A stretch of DNA of 64,000 nucleotides from Cristatella mucedo (Eukaryota > Bryozoa > Phylactolaemata > Cristatellidae): NCBI GenBank assembly GCA_009760855.2, contig WPIO01000174.1, positions 325,501-389,500 on the forward strand. The letters run 5' to 3'. Within the stretch, counting starts at the first letter, position 1, and the number at the start of each line of letters is the position of its first letter. Positions 24,170-35,025 of this stretch are shown one piece after another. A program made the position numbers and the translations under genes. The notes below the pieces were generated by a model. That model saw only the letters and a program-made list of their open reading frames with translations. It ran no database searches and was not told where the DNA came from.

Positions 24170-24170
24170 G
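24066..24170 (+). mobile_element. LINE-A tail, last ~105 bp
   Basis: It starts at cccttgcagcaaatgtaaag, then the stem-loop and (ATT)n to 24170. No 3' UTR modules precede it. Confidence 0.82.
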
Positions 24171-26051
24171 ATTGTCTGCCTCGGGAAAGGTCAAGGTGAA
24201 CTCCACCTGGGTTCATGGATGTAGCTTCGCAGTGAGTTTTATTAGTAGCACCTAGCTGGACCCGCCTATCTAACGCAGTCATACTTGAATTCTCCACTAC
24301 AGGCAACCCTTCTGGAAGTCTCCATCTCCCTCCGTAATTCGGGAAGTCACTTTCTAACTCCGCCATTCCGGAAATCTTCGTCTAGCATCGCCATTCTGGA
24401 CGCCCCTGCCTAATTAAATAGCCAGCTATCGAGTTTTGGCTGACTGTGCTACCGAAAAAGAGGTCCTCTGTAGCTTATCGCCCATCATCGCAATCTGCCC
24501 TCTAAAGTAGCTAAATTATCTTCTCGCTTCCTCTCGAATGACAGGCGACTCTTGCGACACGCTCCGACCGCATACGTCGATTATCAACGGAGTGGATTTC
24601 GCCTAGAAGTCTGTCGACTTATTTTTTCTTGCTCTGCTGACTCCAATACTATATTCGTACACTGCAATAAATAATAATAATATGTGAATATCATCATTTA
24701 TTGATAATATTGTGCGTTGTTATTTATTGATATATGAATATTTAATATAGTATTTCTTAATAAATAATAATATGGGTGTGTGTCTATATATTATAATTAT
24801 TCTGTAAATAATAAATTGCTCTGCACTCCGACAATATGCGTATACTGCATGCGCGAATATTATTTGGAAGCTGCTTCGTAAAGAATGACGCAGAACGGCC
24901 TTGTGGGTTCTCATGCCCTCCTAGAGGACGCCCTGTAGAGTTCCGCTCTCATGCGCAGCTAGTGGCCGTCGCTCGCTCGCTTTCATCTGTAAAGAAAAGA
25001 AGCGCCGATCCCGCCGATCCAGCCGGTCCAGCCAATCCCGCCGATCCAGCCAATCCCGCCGATCCCGCCAGCTTTGACAATTTATTGGACAATTTAGCCT
25101 GCCCAAAGGCTTTGCTGGTATTCCCCCCCCCAAAACGAACATCCATCCCGGCTCCGCCATGGATGGCGACAGTAGCAGAGTGAAACAACATTCAACAACG
25201 TCCGCGGGTTATTAGCACGTCGTCCATTTCCTTGACGTGGAATCGCATTTTTTGTTCGTAGAGGTCACAGCAGTCACAGAGGAAGTGCACGCACCAGGAG
25301 CCGTAACGTGCAACTGCCTGACGATCGCCTACGAGGAGCAAGTTTGCAGAGGCTTACAGAGCGATGCAGAGCGCTCAGCAAGAGACGGCGCGCGCTCAGC
25401 AAATCAGAACTCGAGAACTTGCTGAAAGCTTTAGTAGGAGATGCAGGCAGCGTTCAGCGAGCTCAGCCTGAAGCGTGGCTGAGCGCGTGGCTACGAACTC
25501 GCTGAGGCGAAAGGCGGAGATAAGATTTGAATTCTCAAAACGCTAGCCTACGACGCAGAAAATCGCGGACAACTTTGCTTTAGAAGGCGGGGTCACGTTA
25601 GAACTCACTGACTTAGCTAGTGAGCCCGCCACACTGACGTTTAATCCTGTGGTTCTTTCTTGATAATAGGAAACTATTTGAGGAGGTAAAAAGAAATTTT
25701 TAAAAGTTGTCATTCTAAGAGGCTACGGACTAGTTGGCAGACGATAAAGCTTCAATTTGATTCATTTAGCGGGGCACAACACCTCTCCACGCTTCTTGGG
25801 ATACAGTTTCGTAGCGCGAGCTCACAATAAATGGCGGCGTGGAGTGTCGTAACGCAATCTAGCCATCGTTCGTTGCAACTAAACGGTCGATGCTTCATTT
25901 CATTTAAATAGCCGCGTACATGTTCATCAACTTCCAGCGTACAGGTACGTATAGTTTGACGATTTTTAAAAAATATGCTCTTTACGATAGACACCTGCTA
26001 AAATTGTGCATGCTAATTTAGAATTTATTGCGAACTCACTTTGGAGTTAAG
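24171..26051. other. Unassigned region
   Basis: AT-rich from 24650 to 24830, more GC-rich from 24900 to 25560. Open frames at 24836-25183 contain the 9-bp repeat listed separately. A short ATGGCGGCG start at about 25831 opens only 26 codons. No gene is supported. Confidence 0.4.
25006..25075. repeat. 9-bp repeat gccgatccc, about 7-8 copies
   Basis: Units gccgatccc, gccgatcca and gccaatccc alternate. The 9-bp period keeps the frame and would encode Ala-Asp-Pro and Ala-Asn-Pro triplets. Confidence 0.85.
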
Positions 26052-26198
26052 ATGGCTAAGTACCAATTGCTCCCGAGCTTCTTGACTTTACTGATATGCT
26101 TAAAGAAAACTTCAAGGAAACTAAAAGCTTTCGAAGGAGATGCCAGCAGAAATGTTGTCGGAGGGCTGAACACTAGGGGTGACGATGGAATTATGTAG
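26052..26198 (+). CDS. Small ORF with signal-peptide-like start
   Basis: ATG in a good context (taagATGG) opens 48 residues, MAKYQLLPSFLTLLICLKKT..., ending at TAG 26196-26198. The hydrophobic segment at residues 6-17 could act as a signal peptide, but the frame ends soon after and no processing or splice pattern supports it. It could be the first exon of a secreted protein or chance. Confidence 0.25.
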   Translation: MAKYQLLPSFLTLLICLKKTSRKLKAFEGDASRNVVGGLNTRGDDGIM

Positions 26199-27099
26199 TG
26201 CGGAATATGATCTAATCACTGTGCAGGACCTAGATGGCGGCAGACGCTGGTAGCATGCTACGGCCTCATACTTTTAAGCTCCACCAGCTGAGGTCACTAG
26301 TAGGTCGTGGTCACTGGTAGTTCGAGATCACTGGTAGGTCAAGCGAGGCTCTCGCGTCGGTAAATCTGGGGGTGCCCTTTTCATTTGTCCTATCCTTGAT
26401 TCCTGGAGTCCGTTAGAAGTTTAAGTCGAGCAGTCACTTTGGCGCCAGCGATGCTCCGAGCAAGGTCAAGGCTTGACCATTTGTGTACCGTGCGTCCCCG
26501 CGCGAGATTCCTTGGTTCGGGAAGAGGATTATCAACCCTGTCCTTAAATGTTGATCCTTCACTGGACGACAACTATTTTTTTCAAAAATATTCCTTGAAC
26601 TTCCTGCTTCCAGAGACTATATTTTTAACCACACGGTTTTTGTCTCGACCTGACAGAGAGCTACGTCTGCAAATGTGCTGGAGTGTTGTTACTGATTTAG
26701 ATTGTTTGGCGTTGGCTTTCCTGAGAGCTTGCTCCTTTGTTCGTCGTACGCCAAATGCCAGCCGAACGAGCACGCGCACACTCTGCGTCGGTCTTGGCTG
26801 CTAAATAGATATGACGACTGGTTTCCGGCTGATGGCAACCACTGGTTTTCGGCTGATGGCGGCCGACTCACAAGCAGCTGGGCGCATCAGCCGCAACTTG
26901 TATGCTGCTTCGCTGCTTGGGGGTACCCAATCCAAAATTATGGTCAGCAGTTGTTAAGTTTCTTAGTGGCTTTTTAACACTTGCCTTCGGCGAGACACTA
27001 CCCCACCCCACCCCCGAGTGGCCCTACCCAGCCATTGTGAGTCACTGCTGTTGTTGAGAGTTGTTCGTCTCCTTTATGGAGCCTGCGGGGGGGGGGGGT
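26199..27099. other. Unassigned region
   Basis: Open frames on both strands at 26390-26800 have no start or splice support. A run of ten G lies at 27088-27097, and a ccccacccc run at 27001-27013. Confidence 0.4.
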
Positions 27100-27238
27100 A
27101 TCAGTTAGCTTATACATTATATATTATATCAGTATATATTATATCAGTACCTTATATATCATATATAATATATATCATCATATACCTTATATATCATATA
27201 TCATATACCATCATATACCTTACACATTATACCACTCT
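27100..27238. repeat. Degenerate tatatcata simple repeat
   Basis: Irregular units of tatatcatata, atatacctta and atcagta make up the stretch. Confidence 0.85.
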
Positions 27239-27239
27239 G

Positions 27240-27358
27240 TCACACCTTCGAATTCAATGACCCAGGCCGTGAGTTTGATTCTTGCCGCAGGGGGTCGTTA
27301 GCTACCAACTCCAAGGGGCGATTGACGCTCTATGGCTCTTCTTCTACTAAGTAATCTG
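27240..27358 (+). mobile_element. SINE-1, 5'-truncated and diverged
   Basis: B-box-like gtgagtttgattcttgccgc, then the body (ccaactccaaggggcgattg) and gtaatctgc, corresponding in order to the 12345 copy. Confidence 0.6.
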
Positions 27359-27377
27359 CTTCCAACTTGTTGCTCTA

Positions 27378-27550
27378 GTTTGGCCCGTGGATCAACGTGC
27401 TCGCCTTTGATTACCAAGGTGAAAGTGGTTGCATTTGATGAAATAGGTCATGGGCTCGAGCCCTGCGGCGTATGCGAAGCACCTTGAGTGAGATGAAGTT
27501 CTCTTAGAGCGCTGTACAAATGAAATATATATATATATATATATATATAT
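27378..27550 (+). mobile_element. SINE-2 copy with (AT)n tail
   Basis: Head tggcccgtggatcaacgtgc, B box catgggctcgagccctgcgg, end gaagttctcttagagcgctg and tacaaatgaa, followed by (AT)n. The 3' third resembles the LINE-A end. Confidence 0.78.
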
Positions 27551-27837
27551 TCATTGAAGTTCTTTGACTTGCATATATACATAGCCGGCAGTGCCCCGTC
27601 CTGCCGGGGTGCTACACTGGTCACCCGGTTCAGGAACAGGGACCACACGGCTTCCGAGCCGGTAATGGCGTCGGAGACGCAGTGCCGTCTCAGTGCCCTT
27701 CTCTTTTTTCTCGCGTGGGATGCCGAGGTCAGCCAAGCTTAAGTATATAATTACGAGAGATTTAGCGATGTTTAGAGAGATTTAGATTTAGCGCTTGGAC
27801 TCGCTTAGCTGGGTCATAGTATAACTATTCATAGTAT

Positions 27838-28090
27838 GTCGATTAATTAAAAAGAGAATGTCCATCCGTCTGTCCGTCACGCGGCAAGATGGCGCACTTC
27901 CGTCACGGGGCAAGCTGGTGCAGCGTTGTCTTTCGTGACCGTACAATGACTGACTGATTCTGCTACGACTCGGCGAAGCGAGTCCGCAGGCAGCGAGCTG
28001 AGCTCGTCGCGTGGTCACGGAAGACAAAGCTGCTCCGCCTACTTGCCGCGTGACGGAAGAGCGCCATCGTGTTGCGTGACGGAAGGATAG
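27838..28090. mobile_element. Element R: foldback element with 42-bp inverted repeats
   Basis: Arms at 27873-27914 and 28042-28083 are inverted repeats with 5 mismatches in 42. Each arm contains two internal direct units (cgtcacgcggcaag and a variant). Between them lies the hairpin gactcggcgaagcgagtc (27967-27984). A diverged copy of the left half including the hairpin is at 47278-47462. No protein is encoded. A foldback/MITE-like or Helitron-like non-autonomous element fits; which one is undecided. Confidence 0.6.
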
Positions 28091-28483
28091 TTAGACTTTC
28101 TCGCTGTAATTAGCTTCGCGCAATCGCAAGGGCTGCGATAGAAGAAGCGACTTCCGATAGATAAAGCGCTATCGGTGCTACTTCTAAGTCGCCAGCATCT
28201 TTCGACTGTCACCTTCTGTAGTCGGGGTTCTGTAGTCGTTGCCAATCAAGCTTGGGATTACTAGGCAGGAATCGACTGCAAATACGAGCCATCTGAAGTC
28301 GGCGACTCAAGCTCCACCACCAAGGTGGAGGTAAGAATTGTGGGTGAGCGCCAGAGCAGCCATTTGCAGCAGGGCGAAATTAGAAAGAGGCGGCGGCGGC
28401 TGCTCGACGCTTTCGACGACGCTTTGCGCTGGTCGGAAGTTTATTCTGCTGCTCGTGGCTGCTCGCACTAGTTTGACTAGTTT

Positions 28484-28715
28484 AACTACTTACCTTTAGC
28501 TACTGCTTTCTCGGAGGAAAGGAGCTTTGGCGGTTTGACACTAGTTTGACTAGCTTAACTACTTACACCATTCAATTGCATTTCCCTTTGCAGCAAATGT
28601 AAAGCGCCTAGAGAGAGATTGAGTTCTATGTGGGCGCTTTATCAAGTGCATTATTATTATTATTATTACCTTTAGCTATTGCTTTCTCGGAGGAAAGGAG
28701 CTTTTGCGTTTTTCA
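28484..28715 (+). repeat. Tandem duplication of ~75 bp interrupted by a LINE-A tail
   Basis: The block acctttagctactgctttct through ggaggaaaggagcttt occurs at about 28492-28532 and again at 28668-28707. A LINE-A tail (about 28560-28668, accattcaattgcatttccc to ATT) sits between, inserted after acttac with at most a 2-3 bp target duplication. Confidence 0.75.
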
Positions 28716-28954
28716 CTATTAACGTAATGCCGTCGGAGCCCTTCGCTTTGCAACCTCTGCACAGAGTGCAGGCACGATGGCATGCGAGGCACGTGACTCC
28801 GAAGCTCTGCAAGTTTGCTTCAACGCTCTATCTGTTCAGACTTTTTTGGCGAACTCGCAGTAAGTTTGAATGCACCACTTGACCGTTTCATCGTGAATGA
28901 CACGAGCCGTGGTGAGCGGCTGCTGCTGCTCGCCGCCGCAGGAACGGCTGGAGC

Positions 28955-29404
28955 CGGGAGAAGCTGATTGCGGAGACAATTCCTGAGAGGGAGAGACAGC
29001 TATGAGAGGGAGAGAGAGAGAGAGAGACCGGGAGAGACAGCTTTGAGAGAGAGAGAGAGAGAGAGAGAGAAATAGAGAGACAGCGAGAGACAGCGACAGA
29101 GAGGAATAGGGAGAGAGAGAGTGAGAAAGGTAAGAAGATGCAGAGAGGGAGAGAAACATAGAGAGACGGGGCGAGAGAGATGGACAGAGACGGAGAGCGA
29201 ATAAGAGCGAGAATGAGCGAGAGAGACGCTGAGAGAGCGAGATATACAGAGAAAGAGAGCGAGATAATGCAACAGATAGAATGTTAAAGCGAGGTAGAGA
29301 CAGGGAGAAAGAGAGAGAGTGAGAGAGAGCAGAGTGACAGAGAGAGAGAGACAGAGATAGTGAGTGAGTGAGTGAGTGAGTGAGAGAGAGCAAAGTGACC
29401 GATG

Positions 29405-29470
<66 letters not shown>
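28955..29470. repeat. Impure GA repeat with a pure (GA)n core at 29408-29469
   Basis: Mostly gaga with frequent gaca, gata and ggga interruptions, and (gagt)n at 29361-29384. Confidence 0.95.
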
Positions 29471-30677
29471 ATAGCTCTAATGTTTAGCTGGGTGTGTTCA
29501 CAAATCACGATAAACAGATACACGCTATCGTTGTCAGTATTTTTCAGTATTTCACGTCATTTCGTTACATTTTTCAGCTCGAGCTGTAAGCTCTATGCCT
29601 AGCTGATAAGTGAAAGGCTCGCGCTACGTCACGTGCTCCTCAGTTCACTGTCGAACGCTCAGCCGTCTGCCGCGCAATGCAGCTGAGTCGAATTCCGTTC
29701 TCTGCTTTGCGGTCGCAGCCGGGCGCTTGAGCCGACGGAACACTACGACAATTCCTACTTTCAGAGCATACCTTAGTGATCAAGCCGTTGCTTTAAAGGA
29801 AAGCGTGAAGCACACCGTCATCCTATCTATAGCTTATCGCTCTAGACTTTTCCAAAGCGTACAGCGTCCTCTTGTGGCCGGAGCGAAGCGACCGAGCGCC
29901 ATTAGAATCCTAGACGTCGCAGTGCCCCGCTGCTCCGATAGGGGTGGTGGATAGCTCTTCCGCTCAGAAGCGCTCGCTTGGCACGCTCGGCACGCTCGAG
30001 CACTTTGTTGCTCAGTTCTACGAGTGAGCGCCTCCTGTCGGCGCCGCGCTGCAGCAGCGGCTGATCCCTGAACCCGTGCGCCAGGCGGCGCGACGACGGT
30101 TGCCAGAGCGAGCTCGCTTTCACACCTCTTTCGCGTGAGTGCACGACTGCAAACGGTGCGCATGCTTTCAGTCCAACAGGTAGACGCACCAGCCGCGGCC
30201 GCTGCCGCTTCGCCGAAAGAAGAAACTCGGCTGGATTGCAACGACTACGTCATCGGTAGCCCGAGTGCCAGATTCTCGAGGATCCGGCGCCGCCGTCGGC
30301 GGCACCCCTGCGAAGCAGCAGACGCCGCCGCCGGCTTCTGGATCCGGGTCGCACCCATCGTCGCCGCCGAAGCCGACGACGGCGCGCCGGGCGAAGCGGC
30401 GGGCGAGCCGACTCGCGAGGCTGCCGGCGACCTCGCGCTCGACGCGTCCTCCGTCGCCGTTCGGCGGACTCCCATCATCCCTGCCGCCGAGTCGGTCACT
30501 CGGCGCAGCTGCCGCCTCCGCAGCGACGCTTTTTCGCGCCCGGCTCTGCGGAGACGCCAAGCTGCAGCGGACGGCACCCGGACGGAAGTGATCGCAGACG
30601 GCGGCTCTCCGGCGACCCCGGCGAGCCGGTCGCCATTTGTTTCTCGGATCAGCGCAGCAGCTCCCACGCAGGCGAGG
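29471..30677. other. Unassigned, becoming GC- and CpG-rich
   Basis: From about 29950 the sequence is strongly GC-rich and open in several frames on both strands. I regard this as promoter-like sequence in front of the candidate exon at 30678. An extended reading from ATG 30162 in the same frame is possible. Confidence 0.45.
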
Positions 30678-30923
30678 ATGGCGGAGACGCCGCTGTGCGG
30701 CAGCATGTGCTTTGCGGCGATCTACTCTATCGCGCCGATGGTTGCCACGGTCCTCATCGGATTGCTCATCGCCTACGGCGCTAAGCGAAGTAGGAGTTAC
30801 CTCACATCCGGGCCCCGGGTGGCGCTCGCACTCGCCGCACTCGCCTGGGTGACGAACATTTTGACTCGCCTTAGCTACAAGGCCAACTTTAGTTACTTAC
30901 AACCAATTTGCCTTAGCTATTAG
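30678..30923 (+). CDS. Candidate start exon of a small membrane protein
   Basis: ATG in a strong context (gaggATGG) begins MAETPLCGSMCFAAIYSIAP and continues through a clear hydrophobic helix (about residues 10-34, MVATVLIGLLIAYG). After AYGAKR there is a possible donor (GTAGGA at 30790-30795), so the true exon may be about 113 nt. If unspliced, the frame runs to TAG at 30921 and contains a second hydrophobic stretch. A transmembrane helix at the start of a GC-rich block is unlikely by chance, but I know no family for it. Confidence 0.38.
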   Translation: MAETPLCGSMCFAAIYSIAPMVATVLIGLLIAYGAKRSRSYLTSGPRVALALAALAWVTNILTRLSYKANFSYLQPICLSY

Positions 30924-31170
30924 CTATTTATAATTATTTTTGACGCACCTTACTACTAGCTATTTATATTTACATGCCTTAGCTATTATTTATTTTCATT
31001 TATATTCGCCTAGCCTTAGCTAGTAGCGATTTTAATTTGCACTCAACTTGCGTTACCTATTAGCCATTTATATTTACACCCGACTTGCCTTGGTTATTAG
31101 TTATTTATATTTGACAAGCTTTAGCTATTAGCTATTTATATTAATATTTGACTTAGCTCGGCTATTGGTT
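30870..31170. repeat. Degenerate tandem repeat of ttagctatttatatt-type units
   Basis: About six diverged units built from gccttagctattagctattt and tatatttac recur with a loose spacing of 40-60 bp. Confidence 0.7.
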
Positions 31171-31312
31171 TACATTCAGCGAACATTTTGCCTACGTTTC
31201 AGGGTGCCGGAGAAAGCTGAAGGGCAGGCAAGTACCGTGCAAGCCGCTCATCTGCGTGGCTGTGCCTCTGTTTGAGTGCGACGTCGGTGTGGGTGGGCGG
31301 GCAGGCTTCACC

Positions 31313-31545
31313 TTAATAATAATAATATTTACACACTCGATAAAGCGCCCACAGAAAACTCAATCTATTTCTAGGTCCTTTACATTTGCTGCAAAGAAAA
31401 CACGATTGAGTGGTTAGTGGTAGCATGCTCGATAAACAATAAGAATAACATGGTTAGGGTGACGTGCACAGGGTCAGCATGCAAGTGTGGTTAGTGGCAG
31501 CATGCACAGTGTCAGCACGCATAAGCACACAAAGGTCGAATCACA
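31313..31545 (-). mobile_element. LINE-A 3' UTR and tail
   Basis: ATT-type tail, stem-loop, tttgctgcaaagaaaacacg and the module gcaagtgtggttagtggcag in the unexpanded, single-copy arrangement. This copy shows the ancestral structure of the 48-50 kb arrays. Confidence 0.85.
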
Positions 31546-31898
31546 GTTTACAGAAAAGTGCGTCTGCTGGTTTCGCGGACGTCATGGGCATGCTTCTATT
31601 TCGATTAGCGGCGGGGGAAATATAAAAGCGTTACGTTTTAGATTTCTAGAATTGAATGGCAATAAGTACAACCGATTACTTAAGGGGCAAATTTAATGTC
31701 ACTCGGAAATAGGAAATGCTATCTCCGGGTGACCCTCACTAGTTTAGGTAACGGCATAAAGCACGCCAATGTCGACTACGCTCGCGATATGCGATACGCC
31801 AGCGACGACGTGGCGCTCACCGAAATCCTCAATGCAGTGCCAACGGCAGCACCGAATTAGCGAAAGCTGGCAGAATCGCGGGTTTAGCACTGCCTGAC
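31546..31898. other. Unassigned sequence
   Basis: No supported feature. Confidence 0.4.
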
Positions 31899-32193
31899 GA
31901 CTTCCGATAGTTGACTTCCGATAGTTGACTTTCGTTAGTTGACTTTCGGTAGTTGACTTTCGGTAGTTGACTTTCGGTAGTTGACTTTCGGTAGTTGACT
32001 TTCGGTAGTTGACTTTCGGTAGCTGACTTTTGGTAGCTGACTTTCGGTAGCTGACCGATAGTTGACTTCCGATAGTTGACTTCCGATAGTTGACTTCCGA
32101 TAGTTGACTTCCGACAGTTGACTTCCGGCAGGCGACTTCCGACAGTTGACTTCCGGCAGGCGACTTCCGGTAGGCGACTTCCGGTAGGCGACA
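31899..32193. repeat. 14-bp minisatellite, about 20 copies
   Basis: The unit ttgactttcggtag changes gradually to ttgacttccgatag and then to ggcgacttccggta along the array. One shortened unit occurs at about 32050. The 14-bp period opens more than one minus frame (YRKSTTESQLPKVN-type peptides), which I take as a by-product. Confidence 0.92.
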
Positions 32194-32534
32194 CATGATC
32201 TCGCCGCGCGCTATGACCCACCGATCGGCGGAGCGTCGCTGCAGCCAGTGCTGCCCTCCACTCGGGCTCAGTCGCTCGAAGCCATAAGATAGTGGCCAGG
32301 CCTGAAGTTACACGTAAATCTCTCATCGTCACATACGTAATTATGCATCGCGCTGCTCACAGACCTCGGTTTATTGCGGCTTTATCATAAGCGGCTCTCA
32401 GTTCAGAGTCAGCGACTTTATAGCTAGTAGTTGCGGGCCACTGCATAAAGTCGCTAGCTCAGAACTGGTTCGGCTAGCGCATACTCCGTGTAACTAGCCC
32501 CTCTTCTGTATAGCTAGAGCCTCCTCTGTATAGT

Positions 32535-33020
32535 TAGTAATGTAATGTAAAGTATCTCCGTCTGTAACTCCACAAAGTCATAAAGACTATGTGGGTGCTA
32601 CGCAGGAGAGTTTTGTATAGTGCATTCACAGCCTAGTCGGCTGTCGGTACGCATTCGGTAGCCAACAGACTTTGTCTTACGCAACAAAGAGAAAGTGGAA
32701 AGCATGGCACAGTCAGGAGAGCAGTTGAGGTAGTGAGTAGCATGGAAGTAGCAGCTAAGGACTGCTGAAAGGGATGAGCCATAGTCGGCAGCAGGAGTAG
32801 TTGTCGTTGCGTAAGAATTGTGGAAGCGAGTTCCAAAGTCTAGGACCTGCAGAGCTGAAGCTTCTGTCGCCAACGGTCTTTAAGCGGAGGAATGGGACAG
32901 CTAATTTATTGTCCACACAGGACATGATGGCGCGAAGAGGCTGAAACTGGTGCAGCAGTTCAGCTAGGTATTGAGGAGCCAAGCCGTGGCGGGCCTTGTT
33001 GAGGTAGTGAGTGTAGTGCC
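32535..33020 (-). mobile_element. LINE-B 3' end, 5'-truncated
   Basis: From the low end: tgtaatgtaaagtatctccg, ctccacaaagtcataaagac, gagagttttgtatagtgcat, then the C-terminal ORF (HQFQPLRAIMSCVDNKLAVP, SFSSAGPRLWNSLPQFLRND). Confidence 0.88.
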
Positions 33021-34242
33021 TCCTCTGCATAGCTAGCACCTCTTCTGTATAGTTAGCGCCTCCTCTTCAGTTAGAGCACCGCTAGACGCTGGGTGTCCCG
33101 TTCCAAAACTACCTTTCGGAAGGTGACCACTTCAGCTTCGAAGTCAAGTCAGACTACTTCTCGCCGGTGATGCAGCGTCGCACAAGTTTAAAGTTTGTGC
33201 GCTTTGATAGCGTGCCACAAATCGCACTTGTCGTCCGAGCACTTTTGAAGGCCGTCTTTTCTAGATGTCCGTAGCTCCGTCTCTCGTTGCAGCCTGTCGC
33301 TCCAGTCCAAACCGGCAGCGACGCGGCGACAGCGGCGGCGGCGACCGCCGCCGCTGTCGCCTCGGTGACGTCGACCGCTTCTCCTCGCTGCGCCGGCTCA
33401 ATGCAATGTCGAGCGACGCCTCAAGGGCAAGGTCACGTCGCTCGCGCTCACTCTCAGGCCTCTTCGTTCTCTTGCTCCGAGTTGCCTCTCTCTCTGCGAG
33501 CTACTTCCTACTTCTCGGCACCACCCGCTGCCGCCGCCGCTGCTGCTCACACTCCAGGTCGTTTAGCTACGCGTCTGACCAGCCTCAGATCCTTTGAAGG
33601 CCACGGCTTCCAATCCTTCGCACGAACCTTTGAACTTTTTACTCTCGTTTGCTTTGTCTTCCGGTCCTGCGAGCTAGCCTTTGACCATTCGACCACTGGA
33701 CCCCTTTGCTATCTGATACCGTGAAGTAAAGCCTTGAGCTCTCTATCAATCGAGCCATGACTTGACCCCTGACTTGACCTCCACGATCTCTCCTGACTTG
33801 AAGACATATATAGCAAAGCTAAAAAGCCACCAGTACCTCAGAGCTTACGATTTTTAGCAAGTGGGTCGTACATTATTTACTTATGTGCACTTTAATTGCA
33901 TGCAGAACTTTAATTAGTCTGTGTTTGCTTCGTCTTCAGCCCTATGACAATAGCCTAGAAATAAATTTAATTCTCTGATGATGCTATAGAAATACTTTAC
34001 TAATAGCGGTGATAAATTTCTTATTTTTCAGGATGATAAAATCGCCAGTCAAAATTAGACCGAAGATCAAAAACTGGACCATCGTAGTTGAAGAGGAAGG
34101 TGAACATGACCTCTGAACCTCTGAACCTAGCCCGTTCGGCTGAGATCGGCTACTTGGCGATTCCCCGATACCCGCTCCACAAACGGATCGCTATCGAGTT
34201 TTGTGCTTCTTTAGAAGCGAGCAGTAACTACGGACAGCAGCA
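33021..34242. other. Unassigned; GC-rich block 33270-33560
   Basis: The CCG-rich block gives several overlapping frames. One begins MSVAPSLVAACRSS and contains a hydrophobic stretch, but there is no clear donor or composition support. The rest is featureless. Confidence 0.35.
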
Positions 34243-34515
34243 TTGTAATTTAATGTATCTCCATCTGTAACTCAAAAAATTCATAAAGACCATGTGGGTG
34301 TTACGCATGAGAGTTTTCTATAGCGAACTCACAGCCTAGTCGGCTGTCGGTACGCATTCGATAGCCAACAGACGTCATCTCACGCAACAAAGAGAAAGTG
34401 GGAAGCATGGCAGAGTCAGGAGAGCAGTTGAGGTAGTGAGTAGCATGGAAGTAGCAGCTCAAGACCGCTGAGAAGGATGAGTCATAGTCGGCAACAGTAG
34501 AGAGCATTGTGGATG
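34243..34515 (-). mobile_element. LINE-B, last ~270 bp
   Basis: Same 3' end signature (atgtatctccatctgtaact, gagagttttctatagcgaac), then the last ~60 codons of the ORF. Confidence 0.85.
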
Positions 34516-34807
34516 AATTTTCAGAAGCTTTTGTTTGTAAAAACAAAAAGTCTAAACCATTAGAAATCGATCACCTCCGTCTCGGAATACAATTAGATAA
34601 CTCAGTCTCTACACGTAAATAAGCAGCTGAGGGTACAAGCAGCATGATCTCACAACCTTTTTTAAGCTTCACTTTGCCTTTAACCAAATACTGTAGAGTT
34701 GCTTGTATCAAGATCGTCGGTCCTATATTTATGCTTTGCTCCTAGGACGTCCTCACGGAGAGGGCGTTGAGCCATCTTAAACTAGTCTTGGGCCAATTTT
34801 GAGCCAC

Positions 34808-35025
34808 ATTTCATGCTACTCACTACGTCAACTGCTCTCCTGACTCAGCTATGCTTCTCATTCTTCTTTGTTGCATGAGACGAATTCTGTTGGCTATCGA
34901 ATGCGTACCGAAAGCAGACTAGGCTGCGAGTGGGCTATACAAAACTCTCCTGCGTAACACCTGCATACTCTATGCGGCTTAGCACAGTTGCAGACGGAGA
35001 TGCATTGCATTGCATTGCTTGCGCT
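34808..35025 (+). mobile_element. LINE-B, last ~220 bp
   Basis: Starts at ttcatgctactcactacgtc, contains tgggctatacaaaactctcc and ends in gatgcattgcattgcattgc, a tail unit with G in place of A. Confidence 0.83.

Noticed and set aside
24836-25183. 115-codon plus-strand frame containing Ala-Asp-Pro repeats
   Set aside because: The repeats come from a 9-bp minisatellite and the flanks show no start or splice support.
28265-28329. Small plus-strand exon between ggattactag and a GTAAGA donor
   Set aside because: The donor is good but it overlaps a short hairpin (ctccacc ... ggtggag), and the acceptor has no pyrimidine tract.
30135-30677. Upstream extension of the 30678 frame, and competing frames on both strands
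   Set aside because: Composition is Ala/Arg low-complexity in a CpG-rich block. The strongly placed ATG and the hydrophobic helix favour the later start, although the extension cannot be excluded.
33265-33724. Two overlapping plus frames in a GC-rich block, one with a hydrophobic stretch
   Set aside because: Low-complexity composition, neither frame clearly better, no strong donor.
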